Part shown: one piece after another, positions 35,301 through 47,048 of the stretch | Numbering within the stretch: the first letter of the stretch is position 1 | Layout of the letters: the number at the start of each line of letters is the position of its first letter | NCBI GenBank assembly: GCA_034359265.1 | Contig: CP136890.1 | Location: 53,623,501 to 53,687,500 of the forward strand | Direction: 5' to 3' | Origin: Canna indica | Lineage: Eukaryota; Streptophyta; Magnoliopsida; Zingiberales; Cannaceae | DNA: 64,000 bases | Translations under genes and position numbers: made by a program | The notes under the pieces: model-generated | Seen by the model: the letters and a program-made list of their open reading frames with translations, nothing else | Database searches by the model: none | Told to the model about the DNA's origin: nothing

Positions 35301-35996
35301 CGACCCGGCTAGCTCCTGACTCGATGGGCTACACCACGAGTAATTTTATATTAGGAAACCCCGGGTATTACACTCTTAACTCTCATTTACATGATGCTAA
35401 ACTAGAAAATGAGAAGCTAAAAATTAGCATTTCTAATTCATGCCATGATGCTTTAAGTATTGACACTAAGGATTTAAAATAAAAAAATGACATCTTAAAG
35501 AATGAAAATAGCATGTTAAAAACTCAATTGCATGTTATTCATAGATCAATGAATGATTTGAAAAGTGAGGTTGTTTTATTGAACAAGAAAGTAAATGAAT
35601 TCAAAAATGCTTCATCTATCAAGAACACTAGAATGAAAAATGCTTACGTAAAGAATGTCAATGTTCATCATCATTCTCATGCTAAGCATTATACAATTAA
35701 ACCTCATGTTCAAAAGAAGAATGTATCATTTAAGAATGTTCATGTTCATCATAGCTCCCATGTCAAGCATTCTAGCGATAAATCACATTCCGTAGGGAAA
35801 ATAAAAAGTTTCACGGACATTGCTATTGTTGTGGTATATATGGCCATGCAATCTATGATTGCGCATTTAAGAAGAATCCAAGTGTTGCTAAGACACTTTG
35901 GATACCTAGGCCAACTAACCCCCAAGGACCCAAAGCCATTTGGGTACCTAAAGTTTCATGCTCTTATGTAGGGGGAGCCACCACGCAAGGATAAAG
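32360..35996 (+). pseudogene. gag: Gag of gag-only copy 2, split by a solo LTR
   Basis: It starts at 32360, where a base lost after the ATG shifts the frame compared with the start at 1072. Then FDEINFGLWKSRMYTFLK, a TAG near 32477, NNIFEKVMHC (about 32588) and YDYAKTEEIDTFNEG are readable. The UBN2 half missing from copy 1 is therefore present. The first zinc knuckle, YHACRENRHVKKNC (about 32774), has its first Cys changed to Tyr. The coiled-coil region is interrupted at 33112-35372 by a solo LTR with target duplication CTCTT and resumes at 35378. The second knuckle, CYCCGIYGHAIYDC, is intact, though in another frame from the preceding ORF. The end reads IWVPKVSCSYVGGATTQG and stop, as in copy 1. 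Several frame breaks disable it. Confidence 0.85.
33112..35372 (-). mobile_element. Solo gypsy LTR (2261 bp) in gag
   Basis: On the plus strand it runs TGTCACG...TATTACA, so the LTR itself is on the reverse strand (TGTAATACCC...CGTGACA). Perfect target duplication CTCTT (33107-33111 and 35373-35377). Reverse-strand signals: CCTAATATAAAA at the start, GC hairpin (35045-35053/35061-35069), 5' splice consensus AAG/GTGAGTGG at 34924/34923, and 3' splice consensus TTTTGCAG/AGC at 33488/33487. The candidate intron is 1436 bp. No internal region remains, so it is the product of LTR-LTR recombination. Confidence 0.9.
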
Positions 35997-38948
35997 GAAA
36001 GTGATGTGTTGAAGTTGGCTAAGAACTCAATGAAAGATCCTTACATGATCGCAACTTCAAGATTCCCACCTAGATGCCTATTGAAATGAAGGTTGGCATC
36101 TAAAGGGCTTGGTATCATCTCTTACCTTTAAGTAATCCATTAATAGTTGGAATTCATGGTATTAGCTCAAATTGATTTTTTCACACTCATAATATGCCTT
36201 TTAAAATATTTTTGATTTTTTGATTTCCGATCTCTTCGGAGACCTATGTAGCCTATAATGAGCTCATATGACCTTGCGGTTCTAAATTGTAGGCTCATTG
36301 TGGCCTTTCAGTTTTCAACCAATAGGAAGGGTTAGAGATCTTACTTTTAAATATTTTATATTTTTAGATCTCTTGATTCGTTTCGAATTCACGATAATTT
36401 ATTTTGGAACGGATTTCAAACTATTTAGAAAAATAAATTTTGAAATCGATACTTGATTCCCTCTTTGCTATCTAGTACGATAACTTGTTAGTAGTCACAT
36501 TTCCATTTATGCTACTAATGAATATTGCTTGCAAGTTATCAAAAATGTGATGGAAGGCTAGTAAATTGAATTTGGAAAGAAAATGACAAGTTTGGCAAAA
36601 TTTCTAAGAATGAGGTATGAGTTTAATTTTGCAAAAATCTTTGTATAATAATTGAATATTCATGTTTAACGATGTCTCTATACTCATGATTCATGTTACA
36701 TCACAAATCTATAAAATTTCATGAGTACGTAAAATCTTGATAACTTAGGCAATTTCATCACATCTTGATTGAATGAAACTTGCTCTAGGTTAAAATTCAT
36801 ATAAGAGAACTCATCTTGAGTTAGTAGTTGGTAAACATGTTTAGATACACATATCACATGAGTCTAGATATTTAAACATTGAAAAATCATGTGTAAATGG
36901 AAAAAATGATAACTAGCTCACCTTAGGGGACTCAAACTTGAAAAAGTTTGACCTTAGTCAACAATTTGACTTAGAATTCTCATTTTTTCCATGTTTAGGA
37001 ATAGATATGACATGTTTCCATGCACTTAGAATGAGAAATTCATATGGATATGGATAAAATGACATAGAGGTCATTTCATGATAACCTCTTTTGAACCAAG
37101 TTTACCCAAGTCAACAAATTGACTTAGAGGTCTCATTTTCAATCCATATTTAAGAAACATGTTTAGATTTACTCATGTTAGGTATCCATAAGTTTAAATT
37201 TGAAAAACTATGAGTAAATGATAAGATTGACACATAGCAAGTTTTATGATAACTAGTTTAGTTTTGAATGAAACCATGCTAGGTTGATATCTTGACTTAA
37301 GGACATAATTTTCATTTCAAACTTGACAAACACTCTTTACATAACCATTATATGGTGCCATAAAAGTTTCAATAGAAACTAAACATGTTTTGAAAAATTA
37401 CTGAAAATTGCGAAAATGCAATTGAAATTTCATTTTTAAAATAGTTTACTCAATGAATTTTAGAAAAATGTAAAAAAATTATTTTTAACTGATTCTTAAA
37501 ACTGCATCTTCATTGAAAAATCTAGTTTATTCAGTAAAAATTTCAGAAATTTTCATCAATAATTGGATTAATAATAGAGTTTTGAAGTTGGATTTCAAAA
37601 ATGCAAAAGTATCACCCTCTTAAAATATCAATCTTTTCGATACTTTGATTTTTTATCGAAAACTTCAAATGAAACTTTGTGCATACAATTTTGATTTCAT
37701 TTCTAATATTGTTCACACTATTCTTTGAGTGAAATCATTTCTAAAAATAATTTTGATATCTTGAGCGATATCTTAAAAATGAGTTTTTGGTTGAAATCAA
37801 AATAGGATAAAAAATGAACGTAGATAATTCATTTTGCGCTCAAACTTGACACACATCTTAAATGATCATTCAGCGATGTCTGGAAAGTTTGAAGCAAAAT
37901 TGACAACTTTTGCAAAAATACCTAAAATTTACGAGAATGTCGTTGGACTTTCAGGAATTTTATGAATTTATAGAAAATTGATTTTTGACTAATTCTTAAA
38001 CCTGTAGATTCCCTAAAAAATCTAGTTTGTCCGGTTAAAGTTTCAAAAAATTTCCTCAATAATATGATTTTATATGGATTTAAAAGTTTGATTTTTGTAA
38101 ACTTAAAGTGTACTTTGACCTAAGTCAAGAAAGTAATTTAGAAATCTCATTTTCAGTCCAAACTTGACTCATATACTTAGATTCACTCATGTTAGATGTC
38201 TATGTTCCTAAGTTTGAGAAAACATGAGTAGATAGCAAAATTTGATACTTTTCATGTTTTCATGCCCACTTTGATTGAAATCGTGCTAAGTTCATATGTT
38301 GATCAAACGTCATTATTTTCACTTCAAACTTAATATACATGCTTTACATGATCATAACTTGGTATTTTGAAAGTTCCAATGAAATATAGAAATGTCATGA
38401 CAGACTCACTTATTTACGAAAATGCCACTAAAGTATCACTCTTCTCAACTTACTCATTTTTTTGGATACTTTAGATTTTCATTGAAATTTTCAAATGAGA
38501 CTTGAAGTATGATATTTTAAATTCACTTATGGTATCGTTCTACTCATTCGATGAGAAAAATCATTTCTAAAGTAATTTTTGACTATTTGACCGATACTTG
38601 AAAATATCGATACTTAAGTTATTACATGATTCTTGGTTTTGGATTTCATTTATCATTTCACGATATCATGTATGACTTAGTCTCTTATTCGATGTTTGGC
38701 TTTCATCCCTTGAGTTGAGACCTTCGCAGTTTTGAAAAACCTTTTAGAGTTTCAACTTTGACTTTTGATTGACTTTTTTTTGCCCTTTTTGATTGATGTC
38801 AAAAGGGGGAGAAAAATATAAGTAAAAGGGAAGAAAATATAGGAAAACCATGCATATAGATAGGGGGAAAAATCCCATGTTTGATATCCTTTGTGCTTTA
38901 CCATATATATTTTCTTAAGGATGTTTGTCATCATCAAAAGGGGGAGAT
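35997..38948 (+). other. Non-coding spacer of gag-only copy 2, with PPTs
   Basis: The counterpart of 5086-8157, with the same order of blocks. No reading frame of note is shared between the copies. Repeat blocks (CTGATTCTTAAA...AAAATCTAGTTT) recur at about 37490 and 37997, and a third unit is deleted near 38430. CAAAAGGGGGAG occurs at about 38800, and the final tract CAAAAGGGGGAGAT ends at 38948 beside the LTR. Confidence 0.75.
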
Positions 38949-41900
38949 TGTTGGCCTAAGGTTTTCTACCTTGGTCTTAATCTCGATTTTGATGATAACA
39001 AATATGGAACTAATGATCTCATTAAGAAATATTTTCAGGTTCCATATCGGATAGCGCTCGATGTCCTCAATATGATATATTGAAGAAATCAGAAAATCGA
39101 AAGGACATTGATCGTCGCGTTCAGGTTCGTCGTGGAAATCTCTCGAAGTTTGACGTGTGCACCAAAGACGGCTTGGATGAGTCCAAAGAACACATGGAAA
39201 GCTCTTCAAGTTGACGAATTTTGAAAGCCGGAACCCGAAAACAAAGCGCGCTAGAAGAAGGCAGAAAAAATCAAGTTCAGCCTAGGTTCGACTGACCGAG
39301 GCCAAAAACTAGCAGTGCTTACTTCAGTCAACCAGATAGCAGAGGAGCTTAAACGCGATATAGTCGGTCGACCCTCCAGTCGACCAGACAGAGCGGTAGA
39401 AGCAAGAATTGCCATCGGTCGATGGGTGGTCGGTCGGTCGATCGACCGACGATCGACTGGCAAGCGACCGAACGACGTCCAACAGGCGAAAAAATGCCCG
39501 TTGTGGAGCCGTTCGGCTGAGGGGTTATAAATACCCCTCACCCAACTTCTTTAACCTCTCTTAACAACTAACATATGTATTCAAAAGAGAGATTGGTGCG
39601 TTCTAGAGCTTAATTGGCTTGCGTTCGCTTCCCCGATCAACAACTTCTCAAGCGCTCATCTTTCCTCAACTCGGGCTTTGATTCGAGCTCAACGTCTTGG
39701 CGAGTTGGAGGCTTTGAAGGCTTGGAAAAGAGCATTTGGTCTTGGTTTATTATTTAAGCTCTTTTCATTGTAATTTTAATTGTTATTTGAACTTGTTTCA
39801 TTGGATTTGAGCTTGTGAAGACCTAGGTTGTTAGGTCTTGAAATTGGATGGTTGCCTTTGTGTTTGAGGATTATTTCCACCGGTGTAAACTTAGTTTGCT
39901 AGGATTAGTTGTGTTGTCCCTTAGGTTGAGGTGGAAGAGTGCTCTCGGTAAGAAGGCGAAGACTGTAAGAGCGAGACTGTAAGACCCAAAAAATTTCTAA
40001 TATAAAAATCTATTTTGGTGCAGCGCACTCGGATCGGGGGTTAGTCGGGTCGAGCCGTAGAATCCCCTCGAGTATAAGATATAACTCGACTCATGAGAAT
40101 ATGAAGTTTAAATTAGCTCAATGGTTATTTCCTTTTATGCATAAGATGTTTATTAAAGTCGAGTTCGACTCTTGAGTGCAGATTGAATCGGAGCCTGAAT
40201 TAGACTCAGATTGAATCGAGTAGAGGTTAAGTCATATGAGGGGCATTTGAGTCATTTGTGGATGAGGGAATATGATCCCTCATCATGAGCCGTGCGACTC
40301 ATCTTGGAGCCGCACACAGCCCGAGCAAGGGGGGAAAAGGGAGAGAGGGGAGATCTTGTCGGCGCCGAGTCCGCGTCGACTCTCGAGGAGATCGGAGCTC
40401 ATCTTCATCGAGGCTTCCTCGGGATCCAATCAAGGTGAGTGGTTAGCATAGTTTTTGAAGGGAGGCGGGTGGCCGACCCTATAAGATTTGAAATTGGGTT
40501 TTCTCTCGCGAGTTCTTGCCGATCGATGCGTTTCTTAGTATTAGAACTTTAGTCATTGTGTATTCCTATAATCTTGTGTTTTAAATATGTTTATTTCGCG
40601 TTCTTGAGGGCTGGCCAAGTAGAGGAAAAAAGGGAAAGGTCATGCCGAAATTTTCCCCAATTTTCTCGCTCGTCTCGAAACTTGTAGACCACTTTATGTT
40701 AGTTCTATGGATTTATCACTCGTGTCATTGTCACAACCATGCTCGTTCATCCTTGAGGACTCGGCCAAACAGGGGATCACCCTGCTTGAGTCGGCCGAGC
40801 AAGGGCATGGGTGAGAAAAAGTGGACTGCTCGGATTTAACATGCTTGGTTTTGATTCGCGATCGCATGCTTAAAGATAAGTTGAACTTGTGTCATATGAT
40901 TGATGTTCGTCTTAGAGATTGTCGCAACTATAGATCTATATTTATCTCAGTTATGGTAATGTTCTTGCTAAAACTATAGAGACATGATGATACTTAGGAA
41001 GAACTCTAACCCTGGCAAGTAAATTTATTGATTTATGTAATTGTAGGAATGATTGCTTAGTGACCATCCTTAGCTCATTCCTCTTTAATTTTAGAAATGA
41101 TGAAATATGTTACCATGCTTAGTATTTCGTGCGTTTTGAATTTATGGTTATCTTACCATGCTTTATAAGTTGCTTCTTATTGAAATAAATTCTAAATGCA
41201 GTGTATAAATGATTATTGATGAATCTCGTAGGTATATATAGTATTTGCTGTAAGTTATTCTTGTTTTTCTTTAAATTATATAAGTTTTCCTAAAATGTTC
41301 ATGGGTGGAATTCCAAGGTCGGTACATAGAATTCCCCACCCAAGGTAGCGTATAACGCTAGATAACATGTAGGACGTTGCAAGATGCTTAGCATATATGG
41401 AAACTTAGCTAGGAGATGACACAACTTTCTAGGCCTCCTAGTAAACATTTTTGGAAACCTAGAACTATTAGGCGTGCACAATTTTGGAAGGGCAGCATTA
41501 ATTTGTTGACCCTGTAGCCCGAATTAGGGCCGGATACGGGCAAGGGCCCGAAGTGTGTGATGTGCTTGAGATGGTCCGCCGAAAATGACCAATGCTTAGC
41601 TCGGAAATGACCAATGCTTAGCTCGGCCAGTGTTTGGGTCTTGAGATGCACCAGCGGGCCCGCTAGGTGTCAGACCCCAATTGGGTGGGACTAGCTATCC
41701 CTATCCCAGACGGTGCCCGGAGACTAGTGGACCATCCTAGTCGATGGCCCGGGATTTCTTGTTTACATCTTGCTATGATGTGGCCGATCGGCCAGTGTGA
41801 TTCTACCTTGTATGGTAGGGCCAATTGTAGCCGGGATTCTAATACCATAAGTAGGACCAAGGGCCAGATGCCAAAGACTTGATAGGCCAAGATGGCAAGT

Positions 41901-42764
41901 TTTTTCATATAGGGTTTATACAGAATGACCCATAGGGTCAGTAGTCACACTAGAAAGTAACTTACCTCCCTGAATATATATTATGTTGCCTTATATGTTA
42001 TGCTTGAATAACTGAGGATTATGTGGAGGTTCGTAAGAATCGCTCAGAGTCCAAAGTGGACTCACAGTTTGTTTCCTTGGTTTTTTTTTGCAGAGCATGA
42101 GCAGTGATTGTGACCTGTTGGCATGGTGCAGCTGGAGGGCAGGTTGTGGTGCCATATCTCGTAGCGGCGTCCTTGGGTCATAGTCCAGTGTCTTAGTAGT
42201 TGTTTCCTTTTCTGCACTGACAGTTGTGTTTTGGAAAAATTTGTAAAACTTTGATATTTAAGATGTTCAGTTTGTTCTAATGATGGTTTTCTCTTTGGTT
42301 TGAAAACATATATAGTGAACTTGGAAAAACTTTAAATAAAGCTTGTGTTGAGGTTTCTTTTTATCGATATCTTCTGGTTTCTTATATGTCAGTGTAGACA
42401 GTAGACTTCAGGGTAGGATGTAGGCCCTGGCCGGTCACACTGCCCTCAATTGGGGTGTGACAGAGACTCTTAGGGCCAAAGTCCTCTGTGTAAGGGAAAC
42501 AATTTAATCTAGTAAACCTAGTTTGGAAATCCTAAATTGGGTGCTTAGGTAGTGGAGTAGGCATTGGGGCCAAACCACTATAAATCTTCGTGTTAGCATT
42601 GTTATCTTTGCTTGTGTTTAATTGGTTTATTTTTTGCTTCCGCATCTAGTCGATAAATTGCAATTTTGCCTAAATAATTTAAGAAATGATTAAAACCGGA
42701 ATTAGGCGAATAGTTTAGATAACACACTATTCACCCCCCTTCTAGTGTGCCATTTCAAACAACA
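38949..42764 (+). repeat. 3' LTR of gag-only copy 2, split by a solo gypsy LTR
   Basis: TGTTGGCC at the PPT to CAACA at 42764. It aligns with 30894-32291 once 39978-42462 is removed. It has a small deletion near 39290 relative to the 5' LTR. The R-U5 hairpin is decayed here (CCTAAATTGGGTGCTTAGG, 42531). Confidence 0.85.
39978..42462 (+). mobile_element. Solo gypsy LTR (2485 bp) in the 3' LTR of copy 2
   Basis: TGTAAGACCC...GTGTGACA with a perfect target duplication GAGAC (39973-39977 and 42463-42467). CTAATATAAAAATC lies 20-30 bp in. GC hairpin with one mismatch at 40292-40300/40307-40315. 5' splice consensus CAAG/GTGAGTGG at 40434/40435. 3' splice consensus TTTTTTTTTGCAG/AGC at 42093/42094, giving a 1659-bp candidate intron. 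It is diverged from the 33112-35372 family. Confidence 0.9.
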
Positions 42765-42769
42765 GGTTC

Positions 42770-43349
42770 TACATATATTTATTTGATATGTTCCTCCCTT
42801 TATTGCTATCTTACCATCTTAATTAAGATTATGTGCCCATTGTCTAATATCTATAATGACCAAACCAAGCATGCATCCAAGTTCAAGATAGTTGTATAAA
42901 TTTACTAATAAAATATTTTTTTTATCTTATGAAGTTATGGAATTGGAACTTAAAGGGTGAGAGCTCTTGGAGAACATTTGTTGGAAAATTTTGTAAAAAG
43001 CAAGATACTTTGGTTTTAGAAGAAAATACATTGGTTTTATTTTCTGGAATTCAATCTGTGTGTAGCTACTGGTTTTGGAACATAAATTTACTACCTATTG
43101 TTTTGCCTAAGTTGTAATCTGATATTGACTAAGTTTGAATAATGTTATGTTTTATTAGTTTGGATTTATATAATGTACTCTTTATTTAATATAAAAATGT
43201 TTTATATATATTAACCTGTGTTTTAGTTTGGATAATGGAATTCAATCTGTGTTTTAGTAACTACTATTTTTTGAAATGTTCTTGATTTTAGTATATTAAT
43301 ATAACAGCTTTAGTAGTTTGTATGACAGCTTTAAATTGCTCTCTCCAGT
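42770..43349 (+). other. CACTA 3' region, no recognisable gene
   Basis: AT-rich continuation of the transposon after the nested retroelement. A 62-codon frame (42929-43117) has no recognised domain. The sequence probably represents 3' untranslated and internal transposon DNA. Confidence 0.45.
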
Positions 43350-43682
43350 TGATGGTTTGAATATATAGTAATAGCAACTCAAGAATGTTATAACAATAGT
43401 ACATAATAACGGTTTAAAAATGCTATATAAAGATATATGATAACAAACTAATAATGCTATCGTAGAGAGAAGTAATGATAGGTAATGAAAGCGATCAAAC
43501 TAATAATAACAGATAAAAAATGTTATAAAATAACATTACTATAGCATTCGTTATTGCATTTCTAAAACACTATTGTATCCTCCCTACATAAGATAACGTG
43601 CGATTTGATAGTGTTTCATTTAATGCTATACACTACCTATGATAGCGTTGAAGGCATGCTATTAATGATGATTATTGTAGTG
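43350..43682 (+). repeat. CACTA right subterminal repeats and terminal inverted repeat
   Basis: Repeated AATGCTAT, GATAGCGTT, AATAGC and their complements lie within 330 bp of the end. They mirror ACAATAGC, AACGCTATC at 22560-22600. The end is ATTATTGTAGTG. These are the expected binding sites of the TNPA-like protein. Confidence 0.75.
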
Positions 43683-44115
43683 GTGGTAGTAGCGTTAGTG
43701 TAGAGGCTTAAATCCACTGGTGTAAATTTAGTTTGCTAGGGTTAGTTGTGTAGTCCATAGAAGAAGAGGTGTTGGAGGTACTCTCGGGTGTGAGAGTAAC
43801 CCTCGGTTGTGATGGTCGGTGCCTTAGCTTGTAAATCCTCTTGTATGATACACTTAATCTAGTAAACTAGAGCTTGAAATTCTAAGCGGGGTGCTTACGT
43901 AGTGGAGTAGGCATTGGGGCCGAACCACTATAAATTCATTGTGTTAGCATTGCTCTTGTGTGTGTTTGATTACTTGTTATTTATCTTGCTTCTGCTTGCT
44001 ATTAAATTGTGATTTGCCTAAAGTAATCAAGAAATGGTTAAAACCAAATTTAGGCTAAAGTTTTAGTTAACACACTAATCATTCTCCCCTCTAGTGTGGC
44101 CATTCAATTTACAAT
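43683..44115 (+). repeat. Copia LTR family B, right part
   Basis: It continues the LTR interrupted at 22526: GGTGTAGAGGCTTAAATCCAC..., TTCTAAGCGGGGTGCTTACG, GGGGCCGAACCACTATAAAT, ending TTCAATTTACA. The next bases, ATAGGTATAC, look like a decayed PBS, so this was a 5' LTR and not a solo one. Confidence 0.75.
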
Positions 44116-44499
44116 AGGTATACTTTCTTACTCATGCATTAAAAATGTTCTATTAGTTGATTGGTTAAAACATAACTTTATAAGAATATCTCAATTATGT
44201 GATAATGGGTATTTACTTTGAAAAAATAAAATAAATAAAGGATTAATTCGTTCTGGATAGTCATTTCTTTAATCAGTGAATAGGAGCATACTCTAGATCG
44301 GAATCGTAGGGAAGTACTGCTTGATCATTTCTACCAATTTAAAGCCCCTATTTTGATTCGTTTTATGCAGAAATATCTCTTTTTTGGTACCTTACATTAT
44401 CTCCATTACTAATACTTTGTGCACTTTTGTGTTCCTAACCGTTCACTGATTTTTGATTGATCTACAGCATGTTAATAAAGTCTTTGAAGCATCTAAATG
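44116..44499. other. Unassigned sequence between LTR and copia pol
   Basis: AT-rich, with no recognisable domain. It stands where gag and protease would be expected if the LTR and the pol remnant once belonged to one element. Confidence 0.4.
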
Positions 44500-45843
44500 A
44501 CATTATTTTCATTGGAAATAGGCTTGAAAATGTTTACAATCTATGTTTAAATGTATTGCTTAATCCACATGTTAGATTAAAAAAAATCCACATGTTAAAT
44601 GCTTAGTGGCAATGGAAAATGATTCTTGGTTATAGCATAGAAGACTAGGACATGCTAGCATGAGCCTTATCCATGAAATAATTAAAAAGGGTTTAGTTAA
44701 AGGAATACCCATAATAAAATTTGAAAAGGATAAACTTTGTGATGCATGTCAACATGATAAACAAGTTAAGTCATCGTTTCATAGCATAAATCAAGTTACC
44801 GCATCTATGACACTTGAACTTGTGCATATGAATCTTTTTGGTCCTTGTGATGTTGCTAGCTCAGGTGGTAAACTTTATTGCTATGTTTTAGTTGATGATT
44901 ACTCTAGATTCACATGAGTTTTCTTCCTAGCGAAGAAAAATGAAACATTTGATTTCATCAAGAAATTTGCTAGGAGAGTACTAAATGAAAAATGAATTTC
45001 TATTTTGAAAATTAGAAGTGATAATGGAAGTGAATTTAAAAATGAAATTTTTTTGAAATTTTGTGATGAGCTTGGTATTGAACATACATTTTCTTCCCCT
45101 AGAACCCCTCAACAAAATGGGATGGTTGAGAGGAAGAATAGAACTTTACAAGAAATGGCTAGGACTACACTTTGTGAAAATAATTTGCCTAAGTACTTTT
45201 GGGCCGAAGCCATAAATATCTCTTGCTATGTTTTAAATCGAGTTTTGTTATGGCCAAAAATTAATAAAACTCCTTTTGAGCTTTGGAATGAAAGAATCCC
45301 AAGTGTGGGATATTTTAAAGTTTTTGGTTGCAAGTGTTTTATTTTGAACACTAAGAAATATCTAGGAAAATTTGATTCAAAATCGGATGAATGAATCTTT
45401 CTTGGATATTCTAATAGTTCTAAGGCTTGTTACATTTGATGATAATAATGATTCTTGAAAAAATTTCAAAATTGTGAATGTAGGTGAAGAACTTTAGTAT
45501 TTGACTTTTCATGATAAAGAGGTTGAAGATGAACCCAATGAGGAATCTCATGATGAATACCCTTCATCCTCGTCATCCCATCCTCAAGTTGAAGAAGAAG
45601 AAGCTCTACCTCCTCTCCCAAAAGCTTATCGGTTAACAAGGGATCATCCAATTGAGGATGAGTTTGTCACTATATTTGTCAATATGTTGCTTTTATTTCC
45701 TAAGTAGAGCCTAAAAATATTAGGGAAGCTATAGAGGATGAGTTATGGGCTATTGCCATGCAAGAACAACTAAATCAATTTGAAAGAGATAATGTTTGGA
45801 ATTTAGTATCTAGGCCTAGTGAACAAACTATAATTGGAACTAA
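44500..45843 (+). pseudogene. pol: Ty1/copia pol remnant: integrase to start of RT
   Basis: GAG-pre-integrase text is readable: CLVAMENDSWL, stop, HRRLGHASMSLIHEI (44600-44690), then the zinc-binding CDACQHDKQVKSSF. The integrase core follows: GGKLYCYVLVDDYSRFT with stop (44917), a stop near 44994, IRSDNGSEFKNE with the second catalytic Asp, PRTPQQNGMVERKNRTLQEM with the catalytic Glu, and GCKCFILNTKKYLGKFD. After a TGA at 45394, an acidic linker leads to YRLTRDHPIEDEFV and DNVWNLVSRPSEQTIIGTN, the start of RT. There it is cut by a CACTA-type end at 45844. The style is Sirevirus-like. It is a candidate relic of the enzyme donor for the gag-only family. Confidence 0.88.
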
Positions 45844-47048
45844 CACTACAAGAAAATGGACCTCTAGTGACGCAATTGTAGGGACGCTTTTATTAGCGTT
45901 GCCAAATATTTAAAACTCATATTATTTGGAGACGCTACAAAAAGTGTCACCCTTTCTACTGTAATTGGGAAAGCATTTTTTCTTAGTGTCTTGATTTTTT
46001 TCGATTAGGGACGATTTATTATGAGCGTCTCAGAATTAGAGGCACAATTTACATTGCATCCCCGGTTTATTAAAAAATAGAGACGCATCCGATTTAAGAT
46101 TAGAGACGCCAATTTATATGCATCTTCGATTTAAAAAAATTGAAACACAATTTATATTGCGTCTCTAATTTAAAATTAGAGGTGCCAATTTATGTGTCTC
46201 CGATTTAAAAAATTAGAGACGCCAATTTATATGTGTCTCCGATTTAAAAAATTAGAGACGCAATTTATATTGCATCATCGATTTCAAATCAGAGACTCCA
46301 ATTTATATGTGTCTCCGATTTAAAAAACTAGAGACGCCAATTTATATGCGTCTCCGATTTAAAAATTTAGAGACACATTTTATATTGCGTCTCTAATTTA
46401 AAATTAGAGATTCAATTTATATTGCGTCTTTGATTTAAAATTATAGACATAATTTATATTGCGTCTCTGATTTATATTGTGTCTTTAATTTTAAATCAGA
46501 GACGCATTTATACATGTCTCCGATATAAAAATTAGAGATGCTAATTTATATGCGTCTCTGATTTAAAAAAATTAGAGACACAATTTATATCGCGTGTCTG
46601 ATTTAAAATTAGAGACGCAATTTATATCGCGTGTCTGATTTAAAATTAGAGACGCAATTTATATCGCGTCTCTGATTTAAAACTAGAGACGCCAATTTAT
46701 GTTTCGTCTCGGTTTAAAATTAGAGACATAAAAATTTAAAATTTATATTGCATTAATAAGGGTTTAAATTTAAAATTTGTCGACTTTCTATTTATTTTAG
46801 ATTTAGATGATATTATTATATCCAATATACAAATTTAAACTTAAGTATTTAAATTTAAAATAAACAACATGTATTTTATTTTAAATTGGATATATTACAA
46901 TATACACTTAAATAAAGTACTTTATTTTAAATTGGATAAATAACAAGGGTTTAAATTTATATTGCTATTTATTTTAAAATAAATAACAAGTAATTTTATT
47001 ATATTGCAAGTACTTTATTTTCCATTCTCCCCTAGTCATGTGCTCGAT
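45844..47048 (+). mobile_element. CACTA-type non-autonomous element, right end missing
   Basis: CACTACAAGAAAATGGACC at 45844 is a typical plant CACTA terminus, with TAA before it as a possible target duplication. From 45870 to 46740 there are about 15 copies of AGAGACGC-AATTTATAT-GCGTCTC-type units, many palindromic, separated by GATTTAAAAAT. No protein is encoded. The opposite end (CTTGTAGTG) was not found. The chromovirus begins at 47049 and may have replaced it. Confidence 0.7.

Larger units (their letters stand above)
30894..42764 (+). mobile_element. Gag-only copia element (TR-GAG-like), copy 2, inside the CACTA element
   Basis: 5' LTR 30894-32291, PBS 32293-32304, gag 32360-35996 (interrupted), spacer 35997-38948, 3' LTR 38949-42764 (interrupted). 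Flanks GGTTT (30889-30893) and GGTTC (42765-42769) form a 5-bp target duplication with one mismatch. As in copy 1, nothing resembling protease, integrase, RT or RNase H lies between gag and the 3' LTR. The native length, without the two solo LTRs, is about 7.1 kb. Confidence 0.88.
22527..43682 (+). mobile_element. CACTA (En/Spm) transposon, about 9.3 kb plus an 11.9-kb nested retroelement
   Basis: The left end is CACTACTACATTTAGGG and the right end is ...ATTATTGTAGTG, the reverse complement of CACTAC. The 3-bp flanks are GTA (22524-22526) and GTG (43683-43685); the undisturbed LTR at 2615-2625 has GTG there. Subterminal regions carry short repeats around AATAGC, GCTATC and AATGCTAT in both orientations (22550-22615, 43350-43670). 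Inside are a TNP2-like transposase pseudogene, a TNPA-like gene remnant, and the gag-only element at 30894-42764. Excluding that element, the transposon is about 9.3 kb, the usual size for En/Spm. Both genes have stops, so it is not autonomous now. Bases 22640-23640 look like leader: GC-rich start, then T-rich with no recognisable protein. Confidence 0.88.

Noticed and set aside
46000..46740. Regularly spaced palindromic repeats resembling a CRISPR array
   Set aside because: Units are irregular, spacers are not unique, the sequence is eukaryotic, and the array sits behind a CACTA terminus.
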